A DNA stretch of 39,386 bases from Limisphaerales bacterium (GTDB lineage: Bacteria > Verrucomicrobiota > Verrucomicrobiia > Limisphaerales > UBA11358), in assembly GCA_025362675.1 (NCBI GenBank), contig JANYFN010000057.1, positions 1 to 39,386 on the forward strand. The letters are read 5' to 3'. Each line of letters begins with the position of its first letter. Positions within the stretch are counted from its first letter, which is position 1. The notes beneath the pieces are model-generated. The model had not been told where the DNA came from and made no database searches. It saw only the letters and a program-made list of their open reading frames with translations. This document shows, one piece after another, positions 7,785 through 19,647 of the stretch. A program made the translations under genes and the position numbers.

Positions 7785-8360
7785 ATGAAAAATAAATTTA
7801 TAAAATACTCAGGTATTGTGGTAATTGCTTTGGCTCTGGTTCAGGGTTTGCAAGCAAATTCGATTGTTGGAACCATTGGTTTTACCGGACGCGTAGCCCT
7901 CGACAAGGGCACCGCTTCCACGGCCTCGAAAGTCGTGGCTTGGGTCAATCCTAAAGTCAACGGCACCTCCGGCGATTTCACTTCTTTGGTTGACGGCACT
8001 GCGGTCGCTATTTTTTCCCCTTGGAATTTTGCCTCGGGAAGTGTCCCCGGTTTCTGGACTTGCGGCGCATTCACTTTTGATTTACAAAGTTCGTCAATTA
8101 CCAGCCAAGGCGGTGTGGCCGGTATTTCTGGTTTTGTTAATGTTTCTGGTATCGGTGTCGTGCATGCGGCCGGCTTTGATGACACCACGATCATTTGGAA
8201 TTTCAGTAGCCAAGACCCTAAAATCATTGGCAACCCTGATTCCTTCACGTTCTCCGTTTCTCAAGTAAGCGTAAGCGTTCCGGACGGTGCATCCACGATG
8301 ATGTTGCTCGGTGTGGCGCTCTCCACCGCTGGTTTCCTCCGCAGGAAGCTAGTGGCCTAA
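7785..8360 (+). CDS. VPDG-type PEP-CTERM sorting domain protein
   Basis: A 191-residue exported protein. A signal peptide (MKNKFIKYSGIVVIALALVQGLQA) is followed by a beta-rich, cysteine-poor body rich in Gly, Ser and Thr. The C-terminus is a tripartite sorting signal: the motif VPDGAST, a hydrophobic helix MMLLGVALSTAGFL, and a basic end RRKLVA. This is a verrucomicrobial variant of the PEP-CTERM/VPDSG-CTERM signals recognised by exosortases. The body resembles no enzyme I know; such proteins are commonly surface or extracellular-matrix components. No exosortase is in the window. Expression from the sigma-54 promoter at 7711 is likely, and a good terminator follows the stop, so it is monocistronic. 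Confidence 0.85.
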   Translation: MKNKFIKYSGIVVIALALVQGLQANSIVGTIGFTGRVALDKGTASTASKVVAWVNPKVNGTSGDFTSLVDGTAVAIFSPWNFASGSVPGFWTCGAFTFDLQSSSITSQGGVAGISGFVNVSGIGVVHAAGFDDTTIIWNFSSQDPKIIGNPDSFTFSVSQVSVSVPDGASTMMLLGVALSTAGFLRRKLVA

Positions 8361-8381
8361 TCTTAGCGCCAATTTCAAACG

Positions 8382-8411
8382 AGGCTGGGAATTTATTTCC
8401 CGGCCTTTTTG
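8382..8411 (+). terminator. Rho-independent terminator of the PEP-CTERM gene
   Basis: A 10-bp stem (AGGCTGGGAA with TTCCCGGCCT, one G-T pair), a 5-base loop and a T-rich tract (TTTTTGCTTTTT), 22 bases after the stop codon. Confidence 0.85.
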
Positions 8412-8488
8412 CTTTTTGATTGCGGGCATTTCTTTACTGCGTCACTAAAGCAATTATGACAATTTGATGGTCATCTTTTTTGAACGTG

Positions 8489-10597
8489 ATGAATATTTCT
8501 ATACTCGCCTTTGCCAGCGCACTATTCAGCACTGCCTTGGCTTTCACCATTTTCAGGAATGAAAAGCGTTCCGGCGTTCACCTTTCGTTTTGTGCTGGTA
8601 TGGTCATGCTCGCACTGGAATCAGCTGCGATGGGCCTTTCCTGGGAGGAAGCTTCAATCGAAAGCAGCCGTTTCTGGCAAACTGGGCGACTGCTCATACT
8701 TTCAGTGATGCCGGGTATCTGGCTTTACTTCAGCCTATGCTACGGACGCGGAAACCAGCGGGAGTTTTTGCTGCGCTGGAAACCAGCGCTGGTCGCTTTT
8801 TTTACAATTCCACCATTGCTGGCAACCCTGTTGTTTCCGTTGCTTGTTGTGTTGGTGAAAAATTCCAAGACCAACACGGTGCAGATGAATCTGGGTCTCT
8901 CGGGATTTTTTATAACGCTGATTTTTCTGCTGTCCGCCGTGCTAGTGCTGATGAATCTTGAACGCACCTATCGTGCCGCAGTGGGCACTATGCGGTGGCG
9001 TATTAAATTCATGATCGTGGGGGTGGGCGTGCTCTTTGCCGTTCGCACCTACACCGCCAGTCAACTGCTGCTTACTCCGATCATCGACCCACAACTTAAA
9101 ATGCAACTCGTCGATGTTGGCGCGCTCATGGTCGCTTGCATCTTGATTTTGCGATCCCTGTTTCGCGAAGGCCATTTTGATTCGGATGTGTATCCCTCGC
9201 ACGCCGTCCTGCAAAGTTCGCTTACCATCGTGCTCGCCGGAATTTACCTTTTGGTCATCGGCATTCTATGGAAAGTCGTTTCTCAGGTTGGTGGTGGCGC
9301 GCAATTTGAATTAAAAGCCTTCATCCTGCTGGCCGCCATTGTTCTTTTCACCGTCATCGCCCTTTCCGAACGCGCTCGCTTTTATATCAGCCGATTTGTC
9401 AGCCGCCATTTTCAACGACCGCTCTACGACTACCGCACCGTGTGGCGGAAATTTACCGAAGCCACCGCTTCCTGTGTTAGCCAGACCGAACTCTGCCTCG
9501 CGGCCATAAAATCCACCACCGATATTTTCCAAGCCCTTTCTGTCACCATCTGGCTCGCGGATGAGAAGCAGGAATCTCTCATCCTCGCTGGTTCCAATTT
9601 TCTCTCCGAAGCCAAAGTTGGCGAATTAAATCTTCCCAAAAATGAAGTTGCCGAAATGCTTCGGCATCTTCAGAACCATCACGAACCAGTGGATATCGAC
9701 GCCGCGATCGAGCCGTGGACGAAAACCCTTCGTGAATGCCATCCGGAGAAGTTTCGCAGCGGTGGCAATCGTATTTGTGTGCCCATGATTGTCGGTGATG
9801 AACTCATCGGCTTCATGCTTCTTGGCGATCGCGTGGGCGGCGCTGAATTTTCTTGGCAGGACTTCGACCTTCTCAAGTGCATCGGCGATCAGGTCGCCGC
9901 CGGCTTGCTCAACACGCGGCTCTCGCAAAAACTTTTGCAGGCCAAAGAACTCGAAGCGTTTCAAACCATGTCCGCTTTCTTCGTCCACGATCTGAAGAAC
10001 ACCGCGAACACGCTGAACCTCATGCTGCAAAATCTCCCGGTGCATTTTGATGATCCGGCTTTTCGCGCCGACGCCCTCCGTGGCGTGGGCAAAACCGTTG
10101 CCAACATCAACCGACTCATCGGTCGGCTTGGTTCCATTCGCAACGAACTCCAGATTAAACCCGTCGAGAACGACCTGAACCTCCTCGTCAATAAATCGCT
10201 CGAAGGTTGGGAAGATGTCGCTGGCATAAAACTCGTGAAAGATTTCCAGCTGCTGCCGAAAGTGTTTGTGGATGCTGAACAGTTTTTGAAAGTGGCGACC
10301 AACCTGATTTTCAACGCCCGCGAAGCCGTCACCAGCGAAGGCGAAGTGCGGATCAAAACCTTTCAGCAGAACGGCTGGGCGGTGCTCGCCGTCAGCGACA
10401 ACGGCTGCGGCATGAGTAAAGAATTCTTGGAACGATCCCTCTTCCGCGCTTTTCAGACCACCAAAAAAACCGGTCTTGGCATCGGCATGTTTCAGAGCAA
10501 AATGATTGTCGAAGCGCATAAGGGCCGCATTGAAGTGGACAGCGAACGCGGCCAAGGATCTACCTTTCGCGTGCTGCTGCCATTGCCTAAAACCTAA
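8489..10597 (+). CDS. prsK: PrsK-type PEP-CTERM system histidine kinase
   Basis: A 702-residue sensor kinase. Residues 1-290 hold about nine predicted membrane helices, an integral-membrane sensor region typical of PrsK. A GAF-like region follows (about 325-475, WLADEKQESLILAGS, ICVPMIVGDELIGFMLLGD). The kinase core has the H-box FFVHDLKNTANTLNLML (His about 500), N-box NLIFNAREAV, G1 DNGCGMS, and G2 TKKTGLGIGMFQSKMIVEAHKG. FVHDLKN is diagnostic for PrsK. In other bacteria PrsK phosphorylates PrsR, a sigma-54-dependent activator of PEP-CTERM and exopolysaccharide genes. Here no PrsR follows, so the partner must lie elsewhere. In-frame TTG (8480) and GTG (8486) codons precede the chosen ATG. 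Confidence 0.9.
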   Translation: MNISILAFASALFSTALAFTIFRNEKRSGVHLSFCAGMVMLALESAAMGLSWEEASIESSRFWQTGRLLILSVMPGIWLYFSLCYGRGNQREFLLRWKPALVAFFTIPPLLATLLFPLLVVLVKNSKTNTVQMNLGLSGFFITLIFLLSAVLVLMNLERTYRAAVGTMRWRIKFMIVGVGVLFAVRTYTASQLLLTPIIDPQLKMQLVDVGALMVACILILRSLFREGHFDSDVYPSHAVLQSSLTIVLAGIYLLVIGILWKVVSQVGGGAQFELKAFILLAAIVLFTVIALSERARFYISRFVSRHFQRPLYDYRTVWRKFTEATASCVSQTELCLAAIKSTTDIFQALSVTIWLADEKQESLILAGSNFLSEAKVGELNLPKNEVAEMLRHLQNHHEPVDIDAAIEPWTKTLRECHPEKFRSGGNRICVPMIVGDELIGFMLLGDRVGGAEFSWQDFDLLKCIGDQVAAGLLNTRLSQKLLQAKELEAFQTMSAFFVHDLKNTANTLNLMLQNLPVHFDDPAFRADALRGVGKTVANINRLIGRLGSIRNELQIKPVENDLNLLVNKSLEGWEDVAGIKLVKDFQLLPKVFVDAEQFLKVATNLIFNAREAVTSEGEVRIKTFQQNGWAVLAVSDNGCGMSKEFLERSLFRAFQTTKKTGLGIGMFQSKMIVEAHKGRIEVDSERGQGSTFRVLLPLPKT

Positions 10598-10663
10598 GCG
10601 CGCAGAAAACTTTTTGCTGTAACGTCGCTTGCCCTGCGCAACGTCTCATCTCATCATTGTTAC

Positions 10664-13345
10664 ATGAAAAGGAATTTTCCCTTCCGCCACGCCGTGTTGA
10701 TGTTCGCCGGATTTTTGGCCGTGAACATTTTTGCCGATGGTTTTGATTCCACCACGAATGTCGTCGGACGTTACGGCGACGCGCTCATCACGCCGGCCAA
10801 TCAACTGGTCACGCCGGCGGGAAAACAAATTGAGCTCGCTGGCGTCCGCCCGAATGCACTGGCGTCGAGTCCCGACGGAAAAATTCTCGTCACTTCAGGT
10901 CTTGTCCACGAACTGGTCGTGCTCGAGTCGGCCACGGGAAATATTTTGCAACACGTGCCTCTGCCTTCGGATCGGGCCGTCGAGCCACCGCGACTTACAG
11001 AGGCTATTCTTGATGCCGATCCCAAGGCGCAGTTGAGTTACACCGGTTTGAAATTTTCGCCCGACGGTTCTCGGCTGTATCTCGCCAACGTGAACGGTGA
11101 CGTGAAAGTATTCAGCGTGGCGCGCGATCACAAAATCGCGCCGCTGTTTTCCATCGCGCTGCCGCTGGGGAATTTTTTGAAGCGCACGAATGATCTTCCC
11201 ACCGGCATCGCGGTCTCGGCGGACGGTAAAAAAATTTACGTGGCGCTGAATCTCTCGAACCGGCTCGCAGAAATCGAAGCCGCCACGGGAAAAGTTTTGC
11301 GGCTGTGGAATGTGGGCGTCGCGCCGTTTGACGTGGTGCTTGCGGGCAGAAAAATTTACGTCAGCAACTGGGGCGGTCGTCGCCCTGATGCAGGCAGTGC
11401 GAGCGGTCCGGCGGGACTCGGCACGCTGGTGCGCGTGGACGCGCGCAGCATCGCGAACGAAGGCTCGGTGTCGGTGATTGATCTGGCGGCGGGAGATATT
11501 TCTGCGTTACCGCATGAGATCGTTGTCGGCCCGCACGCGTGCGCGCTGGCGCTGTCGCCGAACGGAAAATTCCTTGTCGCCGCGAGCGCGGGCAGCGACC
11601 AATTGACCGTCATTGACACGCGCAACGACCAAATTGTGGAACTCATTTCCGCGCGTCAAAATCCGGGCGACCCGTTTGGTGCGCAGCCCGACGCGCTCGC
11701 GTTTGATACGTCAGGAAAAATTCTTTACTGCGCGAACGGCTCGCAAAATGCCGTGGCCGTTTTTCAATTCAAGCCGCGCGAAACTAAATTGCTCGGACTC
11801 ATTCCCGTCGGCTGGTTTCCCTCCGCGTTGCAGTTTGATGCGCGCCAGAAAAAAATTCTCGTTGCCAATCTTAAGGGTATTACGGACAAGACGCAGTCGG
11901 CTCGTTACGGCGCGACCGGCATGGGTTTTGCCACCAAACAATATGTCGGTTCGTTGTCGCTGATTCCGGTTCCATCGCAAAAGGAACTCACCAAGTTCAC
12001 CCAAACGGCCTTGGCCGATCTCCGCTATCCATTGCTCGCGCAGGCCAAACTGCCGCCGCGTGCCGGTCGTTCGCCGGTGCCCGTGCCGGAGCGGGCAGGG
12101 GAGCCGAGCGTGTTCCAGCATGTCATTTATATCATCAAAGAAAACCGCACTTATGACCAGGTGCTCGGCGATGTGAAGGCGGGCAACGGCGATGAATCAC
12201 TTTGCATCTACGGTGAGCGTGTGACGCCGAACCAGCACAAACTGGTCCACGAATTTGCGCTGCTCGATAATACTTACTGCTCCGGCATTTTGAGTGCGGA
12301 CGGCCATAACTGGGCCGACAGCGGCATCGCGACTGATTACGTTGAACGCGAATTCGCCGGCTGGGCGCGGAGTTATCCGAGCGGCGGCTTCGGCCTGAAT
12401 GGTGCGGATGCGCTCGCTTATTCACCGGCTGGTTTTATTTGGGACAATGCTCTCGCGCATGGAAAATCCGTCCACGACTTCGGTGAATTTTGCAGCACCG
12501 AGAAGCGCTGGAAAAATTCCACGGTGAAAAAGAAAATCACCTTCGCCGACTGCTACCACGATTTCACCAGCGGCGCGAACGCGATTGAATACACCGCCGT
12601 TCCCGACCTCGAAGCGATGCGGCCGTTCATCGAAACCGACTGGACGAGTTGGGATTTGGAAGTGCCGGATGTGATCCGCGCGGCAAAATTCATCAAGCGG
12701 CTCAAAGGCTTTGAACCGCAAAACAATTTGCCGGCGCTCACTGTGTTCTGGCTGCCGAATGATCACACGGAAGGTTCTAAGGCGAATTGTCCCAAAGCCG
12801 AGGCGATGGTCGCCGACAACGATCTCGCGCTCGGTCAGATCATCGAAGCCGTGAGTCACAGCACGTTTTGGAAAGACACCTGCATCTTCGTCATCGAGGA
12901 CGATCCGCAGAACGGCTGGGATCACGTCAGCGGTTATCGCACCACGGCGTATGTCGTCAGCGCCTACACCAAACGCGGTGCGGTGGTGAAGACGCAATAC
13001 AACCAGACCAGTTTGCTGCGCACGATGGAACTGATGCTCGGCCTGCCGCCGATGAACCAGTTCGACGCCACCGCCACGCCGATGTTTGACTGTTTCGCCA
13101 CCGCGCCGGACTTCACCGCGTTCACCGCGCTGACGAACAACGTGGCGCTGGACGAAATGAATCCGCCGCCGAAACAAATCAAAGACGCGCAACTGCGGAA
13201 AGACGCACTCGCCTCCGCCCGTCTGCCGCTGGACAAACCCGATCAATGCAACGAGGACGTGCTGAACCGCATCCTTTGGCGTGCGGCGAGAGGCGCGAAG
13301 CCGTATCCTGAATGGGCGGTGAAGGTGGTGGCGGATGAAGATTGA
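10664..13345 (+). CDS. secreted YncE-like beta-propeller / phosphoesterase fusion
   Basis: An 893-residue two-domain protein with a signal peptide (MKRNFPFRHAVLMFAGFLAVNIFADG). Residues about 40-440 are a YncE-like beta-propeller with repeated blades (NALASSPDGKILVTSG, LKFSPDGSRLYLANVNGDVK, CALALSPNGKFLVAASAGS). Residues about 480-870 are an alkaline-phosphatase-superfamily phosphoesterase with HVIYIIKENRTYDQVLGD, SADGHNWADSG, NDHTEGS and FVIEDDPQNGWDHV, positions that usually supply metal ligands. The architecture is common in soil bacteria as a bifunctional YncE/alkaline phosphatase family protein; the substrate is unknown and probably a periplasmic phosphoester. The start ATG gives a proper signal peptide. 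No operon partner is evident; the next gene begins 47 bases later. Confidence 0.88.
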   Translation: MKRNFPFRHAVLMFAGFLAVNIFADGFDSTTNVVGRYGDALITPANQLVTPAGKQIELAGVRPNALASSPDGKILVTSGLVHELVVLESATGNILQHVPLPSDRAVEPPRLTEAILDADPKAQLSYTGLKFSPDGSRLYLANVNGDVKVFSVARDHKIAPLFSIALPLGNFLKRTNDLPTGIAVSADGKKIYVALNLSNRLAEIEAATGKVLRLWNVGVAPFDVVLAGRKIYVSNWGGRRPDAGSASGPAGLGTLVRVDARSIANEGSVSVIDLAAGDISALPHEIVVGPHACALALSPNGKFLVAASAGSDQLTVIDTRNDQIVELISARQNPGDPFGAQPDALAFDTSGKILYCANGSQNAVAVFQFKPRETKLLGLIPVGWFPSALQFDARQKKILVANLKGITDKTQSARYGATGMGFATKQYVGSLSLIPVPSQKELTKFTQTALADLRYPLLAQAKLPPRAGRSPVPVPERAGEPSVFQHVIYIIKENRTYDQVLGDVKAGNGDESLCIYGERVTPNQHKLVHEFALLDNTYCSGILSADGHNWADSGIATDYVEREFAGWARSYPSGGFGLNGADALAYSPAGFIWDNALAHGKSVHDFGEFCSTEKRWKNSTVKKKITFADCYHDFTSGANAIEYTAVPDLEAMRPFIETDWTSWDLEVPDVIRAAKFIKRLKGFEPQNNLPALTVFWLPNDHTEGSKANCPKAEAMVADNDLALGQIIEAVSHSTFWKDTCIFVIEDDPQNGWDHVSGYRTTAYVVSAYTKRGAVVKTQYNQTSLLRTMELMLGLPPMNQFDATATPMFDCFATAPDFTAFTALTNNVALDEMNPPPKQIKDAQLRKDALASARLPLDKPDQCNEDVLNRILWRAARGAKPYPEWAVKVVADED

Positions 13346-13392
13346 ACTAAATAGCCGTGCGCTATTTAATGTGCCGAAGCCGCTGACATTAA

Positions 13393-14529
13393 ATGATCCC
13401 CGCAAAAAGTTCGGTTTATTTGAAGCAACTGGATGGCTTGCGAACGCTGTCGGTTGCGGCGGTCGCTTGGAGTCATTGGCGCGCTTATAAAAATTGCGAC
13501 CCCCTGTTTCCATGGGGCGAGTTGGGCGTGGAAACGTTCTTCATCATCAGCGGATTTCTTATCACCGGAATATTGTTGGACAACCGTCGAACGGTTTCGG
13601 GTCCTTTTGTGCTCCGGCAATTTTACATCCGCAGAGTGCTGCGGATCTTTCCGTTGTTTTACGCCTCGCTCATCATCCTGCTGATTCTAAAGGTGGATAG
13701 TATTTCCGAAACCTGGTTCTGGCATGCCACTTATCTATCCAACGTATGTTTTTATCTTCACGGCTGGCACGGCCAATTAAATCATTTCTGGTCGCTGGCG
13801 GTGGAGGAACAATTTTATTTATTCTGGCCGCTCCTGATGATTTTTTTGCCGCGACGTTTCCTGCTGCCGACGATCTTGGTGAGTATGGCGGCGGCTCCGC
13901 TGTTTGAATTGGGGATGGCTTGGGCTTTTCCAGTGCAGGACAAAGGCGTTTCGGCCGGCGTGCTCATGCCCAGCTGTTTGGATGCGCTGGGTATCGGTGC
14001 TTTGTTGGCTTACGGTGCGCGGGAAAAATTTCCGATGCCCAAAATCACCTTCCGTTTGCTGCTGGCGGGAATGGCCGGATTAACGGGTTGGGGAGCCGCC
14101 AACTTTCCAACGCCGCTTGAGCCGCTTCGGCGATTGGCTGAGATTTGCGTGCTCGGCTGGCTGGTTTATTCTGCGGCGGAGGGTTTTCGCGGGCCACTTG
14201 GCTGGCTATTGCAAAGCGGTCCGATGAGCTATCTAGGTAAAATTAGCTACGGTTTATATGTCATTCACAATTTCGCCATATCCATGTCGTGGGGCCTGAT
14301 CGCGTGGCTCGGCCATCCAAGTTGGTTGGAAAAAATCTACGCCGTTCCCATGTTCCGGCTGGTTGGTTTTGCTGGCTTGACCATTGGGTTAGCCGCATTG
14401 TCTTGGCATTTTTTTGAGAAACCACTTAACAACTTGAAATACAAATTTCCCTACATCATCGGTGGAAAATTTCCCTCGGCTATGGGGTCAACGCCGGACA
14501 AAGAATATCCGCTCACGGCTACCAAGTAG
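13393..14529 (+). CDS. acyltransferase family 3 (OafA/YrhL-like) membrane protein
   Basis: A 378-residue integral membrane O-acyltransferase. The N-terminal motif LDGLRTLSVAAVAWSH and the following FFIISGFLITGILLDNRR and FYIRRVLRIFPLFYASL are the standard acyltransferase-3 signature; NHFWSLAVEEQFYLFWPLL carries the conserved SLAVEEQFY box. About ten membrane helices are visible. Members transfer acyl groups, often acetyl from acetyl-CoA, to sugars of LPS, exopolysaccharide or peptidoglycan; the target cannot be read from sequence. The ATG at 13393 is the only start that keeps the first helix. It is 47 bases downstream of the phosphoesterase gene and may share its transcript. Confidence 0.92.
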   Translation: MIPAKSSVYLKQLDGLRTLSVAAVAWSHWRAYKNCDPLFPWGELGVETFFIISGFLITGILLDNRRTVSGPFVLRQFYIRRVLRIFPLFYASLIILLILKVDSISETWFWHATYLSNVCFYLHGWHGQLNHFWSLAVEEQFYLFWPLLMIFLPRRFLLPTILVSMAAAPLFELGMAWAFPVQDKGVSAGVLMPSCLDALGIGALLAYGAREKFPMPKITFRLLLAGMAGLTGWGAANFPTPLEPLRRLAEICVLGWLVYSAAEGFRGPLGWLLQSGPMSYLGKISYGLYVIHNFAISMSWGLIAWLGHPSWLEKIYAVPMFRLVGFAGLTIGLAALSWHFFEKPLNNLKYKFPYIIGGKFPSAMGSTPDKEYPLTATK

Positions 14530-14661
14530 CGCGGCAAAAGCCATGATTAATCAAACTTCCTTCGATCGGCAGAAACGACGAGGCCATTATTGTGTTCAGC
14601 GTGCAAACGCAAACGCCCGAAGGCTTGCTCAAGGCAGCGACATTTGACCGCGAAATAAAAA

Positions 14662-14693
14662 AACGCCGGACGAAATCGTTTTCGTCCGGCGTT
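14662..14693 (-). terminator. Rho-independent terminator of ppnP
   Basis: A perfect 14-bp stem (AACGCCGGACGAAA and its complement) with a 4-base TCGT loop. On the minus strand a run of seven T residues follows, just after the ppnP stop. On the plus strand it lies after the acyltransferase gene but has no T tract. Confidence 0.9.
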
Positions 14694-14708
14694 ATAAGTG
14701 AGCTCGAG

Positions 14709-14987
14709 TTATCGCTTATAATAGCAGAGATAGGCAACATCACCGGTGGCCTCGACTTCGAACTTCACATCTTTGGGGACGATGAAGAACTTGCCCGGGC
14801 CGTAACTTTGCCATTCGCCGCCGGGCAGTTTGGCCTTGAGCGTGCCAGCCACGACGTGCATGTGCTCGACACAGTCGGTGCCGAAACTGTATTTGCCGGG
14901 TTCGATCACGCCCACCGTGGCGGGGCCGTCAGTGGTGCTCACGGCGAGACTCTGAATGTTGCCTTCAAAATAGGAATTATGTTTCAT
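14709..14987 (-). CDS. ppnP: pyrimidine/purine nucleoside phosphorylase (DUF1255)
   Basis: A 92-residue single-domain cupin, the usual length of PpnP (YaiE). MKHNSYFEGNIQSLAV, TVGVIEPGKYSFGTDCVEHM, and GKFFIVPKDVKFEVE near the end follow the family pattern closely. The enzyme phosphorolyses several nucleosides to free base and ribose 1-phosphate in the cytoplasm, serving salvage. It is monocistronic: its own terminator lies at 14662-14693, and the upstream gap separates it from ligA on the other strand. Confidence 0.93.
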   Translation of the reverse strand: MKHNSYFEGNIQSLAVSTTDGPATVGVIEPGKYSFGTDCVEHMHVVAGTLKAKLPGGEWQSYGPGKFFIVPKDVKFEVEATGDVAYLCYYKR

Positions 14988-17795
<2,808 letters not shown>

Positions 17796-17816
17796 TTATC
17801 TCGCGTAGTTAAAGAG

Positions 17817-18137
17817 GTGATTGGAAGCCGTAGAGCAAGATCTTTTCTATTACCACGTGAGCTAGAAAAACACCCAACAATCCAAAGACTCTTTGACATG
17901 CGAGTTCTCCATCTGATGCATCGCGGTTACGCTGACAAGGAGAATCCTGGTGTTCGCTACAATATTTACACTCTGGATTATGGGACTTACGTTGACCTAA
18001 AAAACACTTCGCAAGAGCCACAAATCGAGTTTATTAATTTCACGGAAGGTAAAGACTTAATTGTTCCTTTTGATGATAAACGGAGTATAAGGCGAATCGT
18101 CTTGAACAAAAATATTCTTGATCCTGAGCCTTTTTAA
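17817..18137 (+). pseudogene. C-terminal remnant of a large protein, possibly an AAA ATPase
   Basis: This frame is open from directly after the ligA stop (TAA 17793-17795) and in the same reading frame as ligA; the first possible start is GTG 17817, giving 106 residues. The readable protein (LEKHPTIQRLFDMRVLHLMH, RGYADKENPGVRYNIYTLDY, GTYVDL) resembles the C-terminal winged-helix tail of ORC/CDC6-like P-loop ATPases, from memory. No Walker motif or N-terminal domain is present. The segment is visibly more AT-rich than ligA and the next gene. It is best read as the 3' end of a gene lost by deletion or brought in by recombination; expression as a small protein is possible but unlikely. Confidence 0.45.
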
Positions 18138-18242
18138 ATTTGAGCTTTAGACGGGGTTCCACCGACAGGAGAACATTAAATTGTTGTCATAATTCCTTCA
18201 GCGATTGACGGCAGTAAAAAGAAGGTGTAACTAAACTGTCAG

Positions 18243-19436
18243 ATGTTCTTAGATTTGTTTTTTCGTAGGTGGCAAGGAGTTTTGATTCTGCTCATCACGC
18301 TGGTGTTTTTACCGCGTATCCGAGCGGCAAGTTTTTTATTTGATGCGACGAAAGCTGAGATGGCAGGCAACGCCGATTGGGTGATCGACGCTGACGTGCA
18401 TAATCTCAAGGTCAGCGCCGCGAGCGATGGCTCGGGCACGCCGGGTGCGGGTAACGAATCTAATCCGCAGCGTTTCCCGACGCCGGATCAGACGAATGTG
18501 GTCGCGGGCACGCTGGAAACTTTTTGGCAAGGCGCGCTGTCGACCTGGGCGATTGATCTCGTCAAAAATGGCCATCATGTCGAGACGCTGCCTTACAACG
18601 GACGCATCACCTGGCAAGACGGCACTAACCCGCAGGACCTTACGAACTACAATGTTTTCGTGCTGGTGGAACCGAATATTCTTTTCACCGCGAACGAGAA
18701 GGCGGCAATCATCAATTTCGTGAAGAACGGTGGCGGGTTGTTCATTGTTTCCGACCACGGCACTTCCGATCGCAACAATGACGGTGCTGATTCGGTGGCG
18801 GTGTTGAACGATCTGATGACGAATTCAGTGCAGAATAATCCCTTCGGCGTCCATTATAACGGCGACAGCATTTCGCCGACCGGCACCAATGTGGATACCA
18901 ACCTCAGCGATCCCATTCTCCACGGCGCGGCGGGGACGGTCACGAATTTTGTCTATAACGCCGGCAGTTCGCTGAGTGTGAACACGAACCAGAATCCAGC
19001 TACGACCATCGCGATCTGGAACACTGGCGCCCGCGTGGCGAACAATGCGTTGTTCGTCTATGGCACTTATGGCGCGGGCAAATTTGTGACGACCGGGGAC
19101 AGTTCACCGTTTGATGATGGGTCGGGCGATCCGAATGATTCCCTATTTTTTGCCCAAGGCTACGCCGATCCGAGCACGAGCAATGGCAAGGTCATTCTCA
19201 ATGCCTCGCTCTGGCTGGTGCAATCTTCCGCTATCCCGGTTTTGAAGCTGACAACCTTGAGTCAAACGGTTTTCCAAGTCGCCTGGCCTTTGGCCGCGAG
19301 CGGTTATTCCTTGCAAGCCAGCACCAACCTTTCCTCATGGAACACCATTTCAAGTGGCATCCAAACCGTTGGCACCAACAGCGTGTTCACGAATAGTTTC
19401 TCCGAGCAGAAACAGTTTTTCCGGCTCAAGCAATAG
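18243..19436 (+). CDS. secreted protein with ThuA/GATase-like domain
   Basis: A 397-residue exported protein with a signal peptide (after basic MFLDLFFRRWQG, ending IRAA). Residues about 75-330 look like a Rossmann-type GATase/ThuA-like domain: YNVFVLVEPNILFTANEKAA then IINFVKNGGGLFIVSDHG, the strand-loop in which such domains test for a nucleophile; VYGTYGAGKFVTTGDSSPFD follows. The nucleophile Cys is absent, so a non-catalytic role or an unusual activity is likely. The final 65 residues (GYSLQASTNLSSWNTI and KQFFRLKQ) form a small C-terminal module frequent in verrucomicrobial secreted proteins. It stands alone on the plus strand. The precise function is unknown. Confidence 0.7.
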   Translation: MFLDLFFRRWQGVLILLITLVFLPRIRAASFLFDATKAEMAGNADWVIDADVHNLKVSAASDGSGTPGAGNESNPQRFPTPDQTNVVAGTLETFWQGALSTWAIDLVKNGHHVETLPYNGRITWQDGTNPQDLTNYNVFVLVEPNILFTANEKAAIINFVKNGGGLFIVSDHGTSDRNNDGADSVAVLNDLMTNSVQNNPFGVHYNGDSISPTGTNVDTNLSDPILHGAAGTVTNFVYNAGSSLSVNTNQNPATTIAIWNTGARVANNALFVYGTYGAGKFVTTGDSSPFDDGSGDPNDSLFFAQGYADPSTSNGKVILNASLWLVQSSAIPVLKLTTLSQTVFQVAWPLAASGYSLQASTNLSSWNTISSGIQTVGTNSVFTNSFSEQKQFFRLKQ

Positions 19437-19647
19437 AACGAGAGCCCCGACCAATTAGCTGATTAATGATGTCACAGGAAGACGAAGCGAGTGCGGGGTG
19501 GGTCGCGAATTACTTTGCCAGAAATAGGCGAGTAGCTTTCAGCCTGACAAAATTTAAGCACCGCGCGGTTGGAAAATTATTTCAAGTTTCACCCACACAG
19601 GAATACCGTTGCCAAATCGCTGAGCTCCGGTTCTCATGTGGTCAGGA

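Noticed and set aside
12422..13513. Long minus-strand frame of 363 codons under the phosphoesterase domain
   Set aside because: Antisense of the phosphoesterase; its translation is His/Arg/Phe-rich without domains, as expected of a shadow frame.
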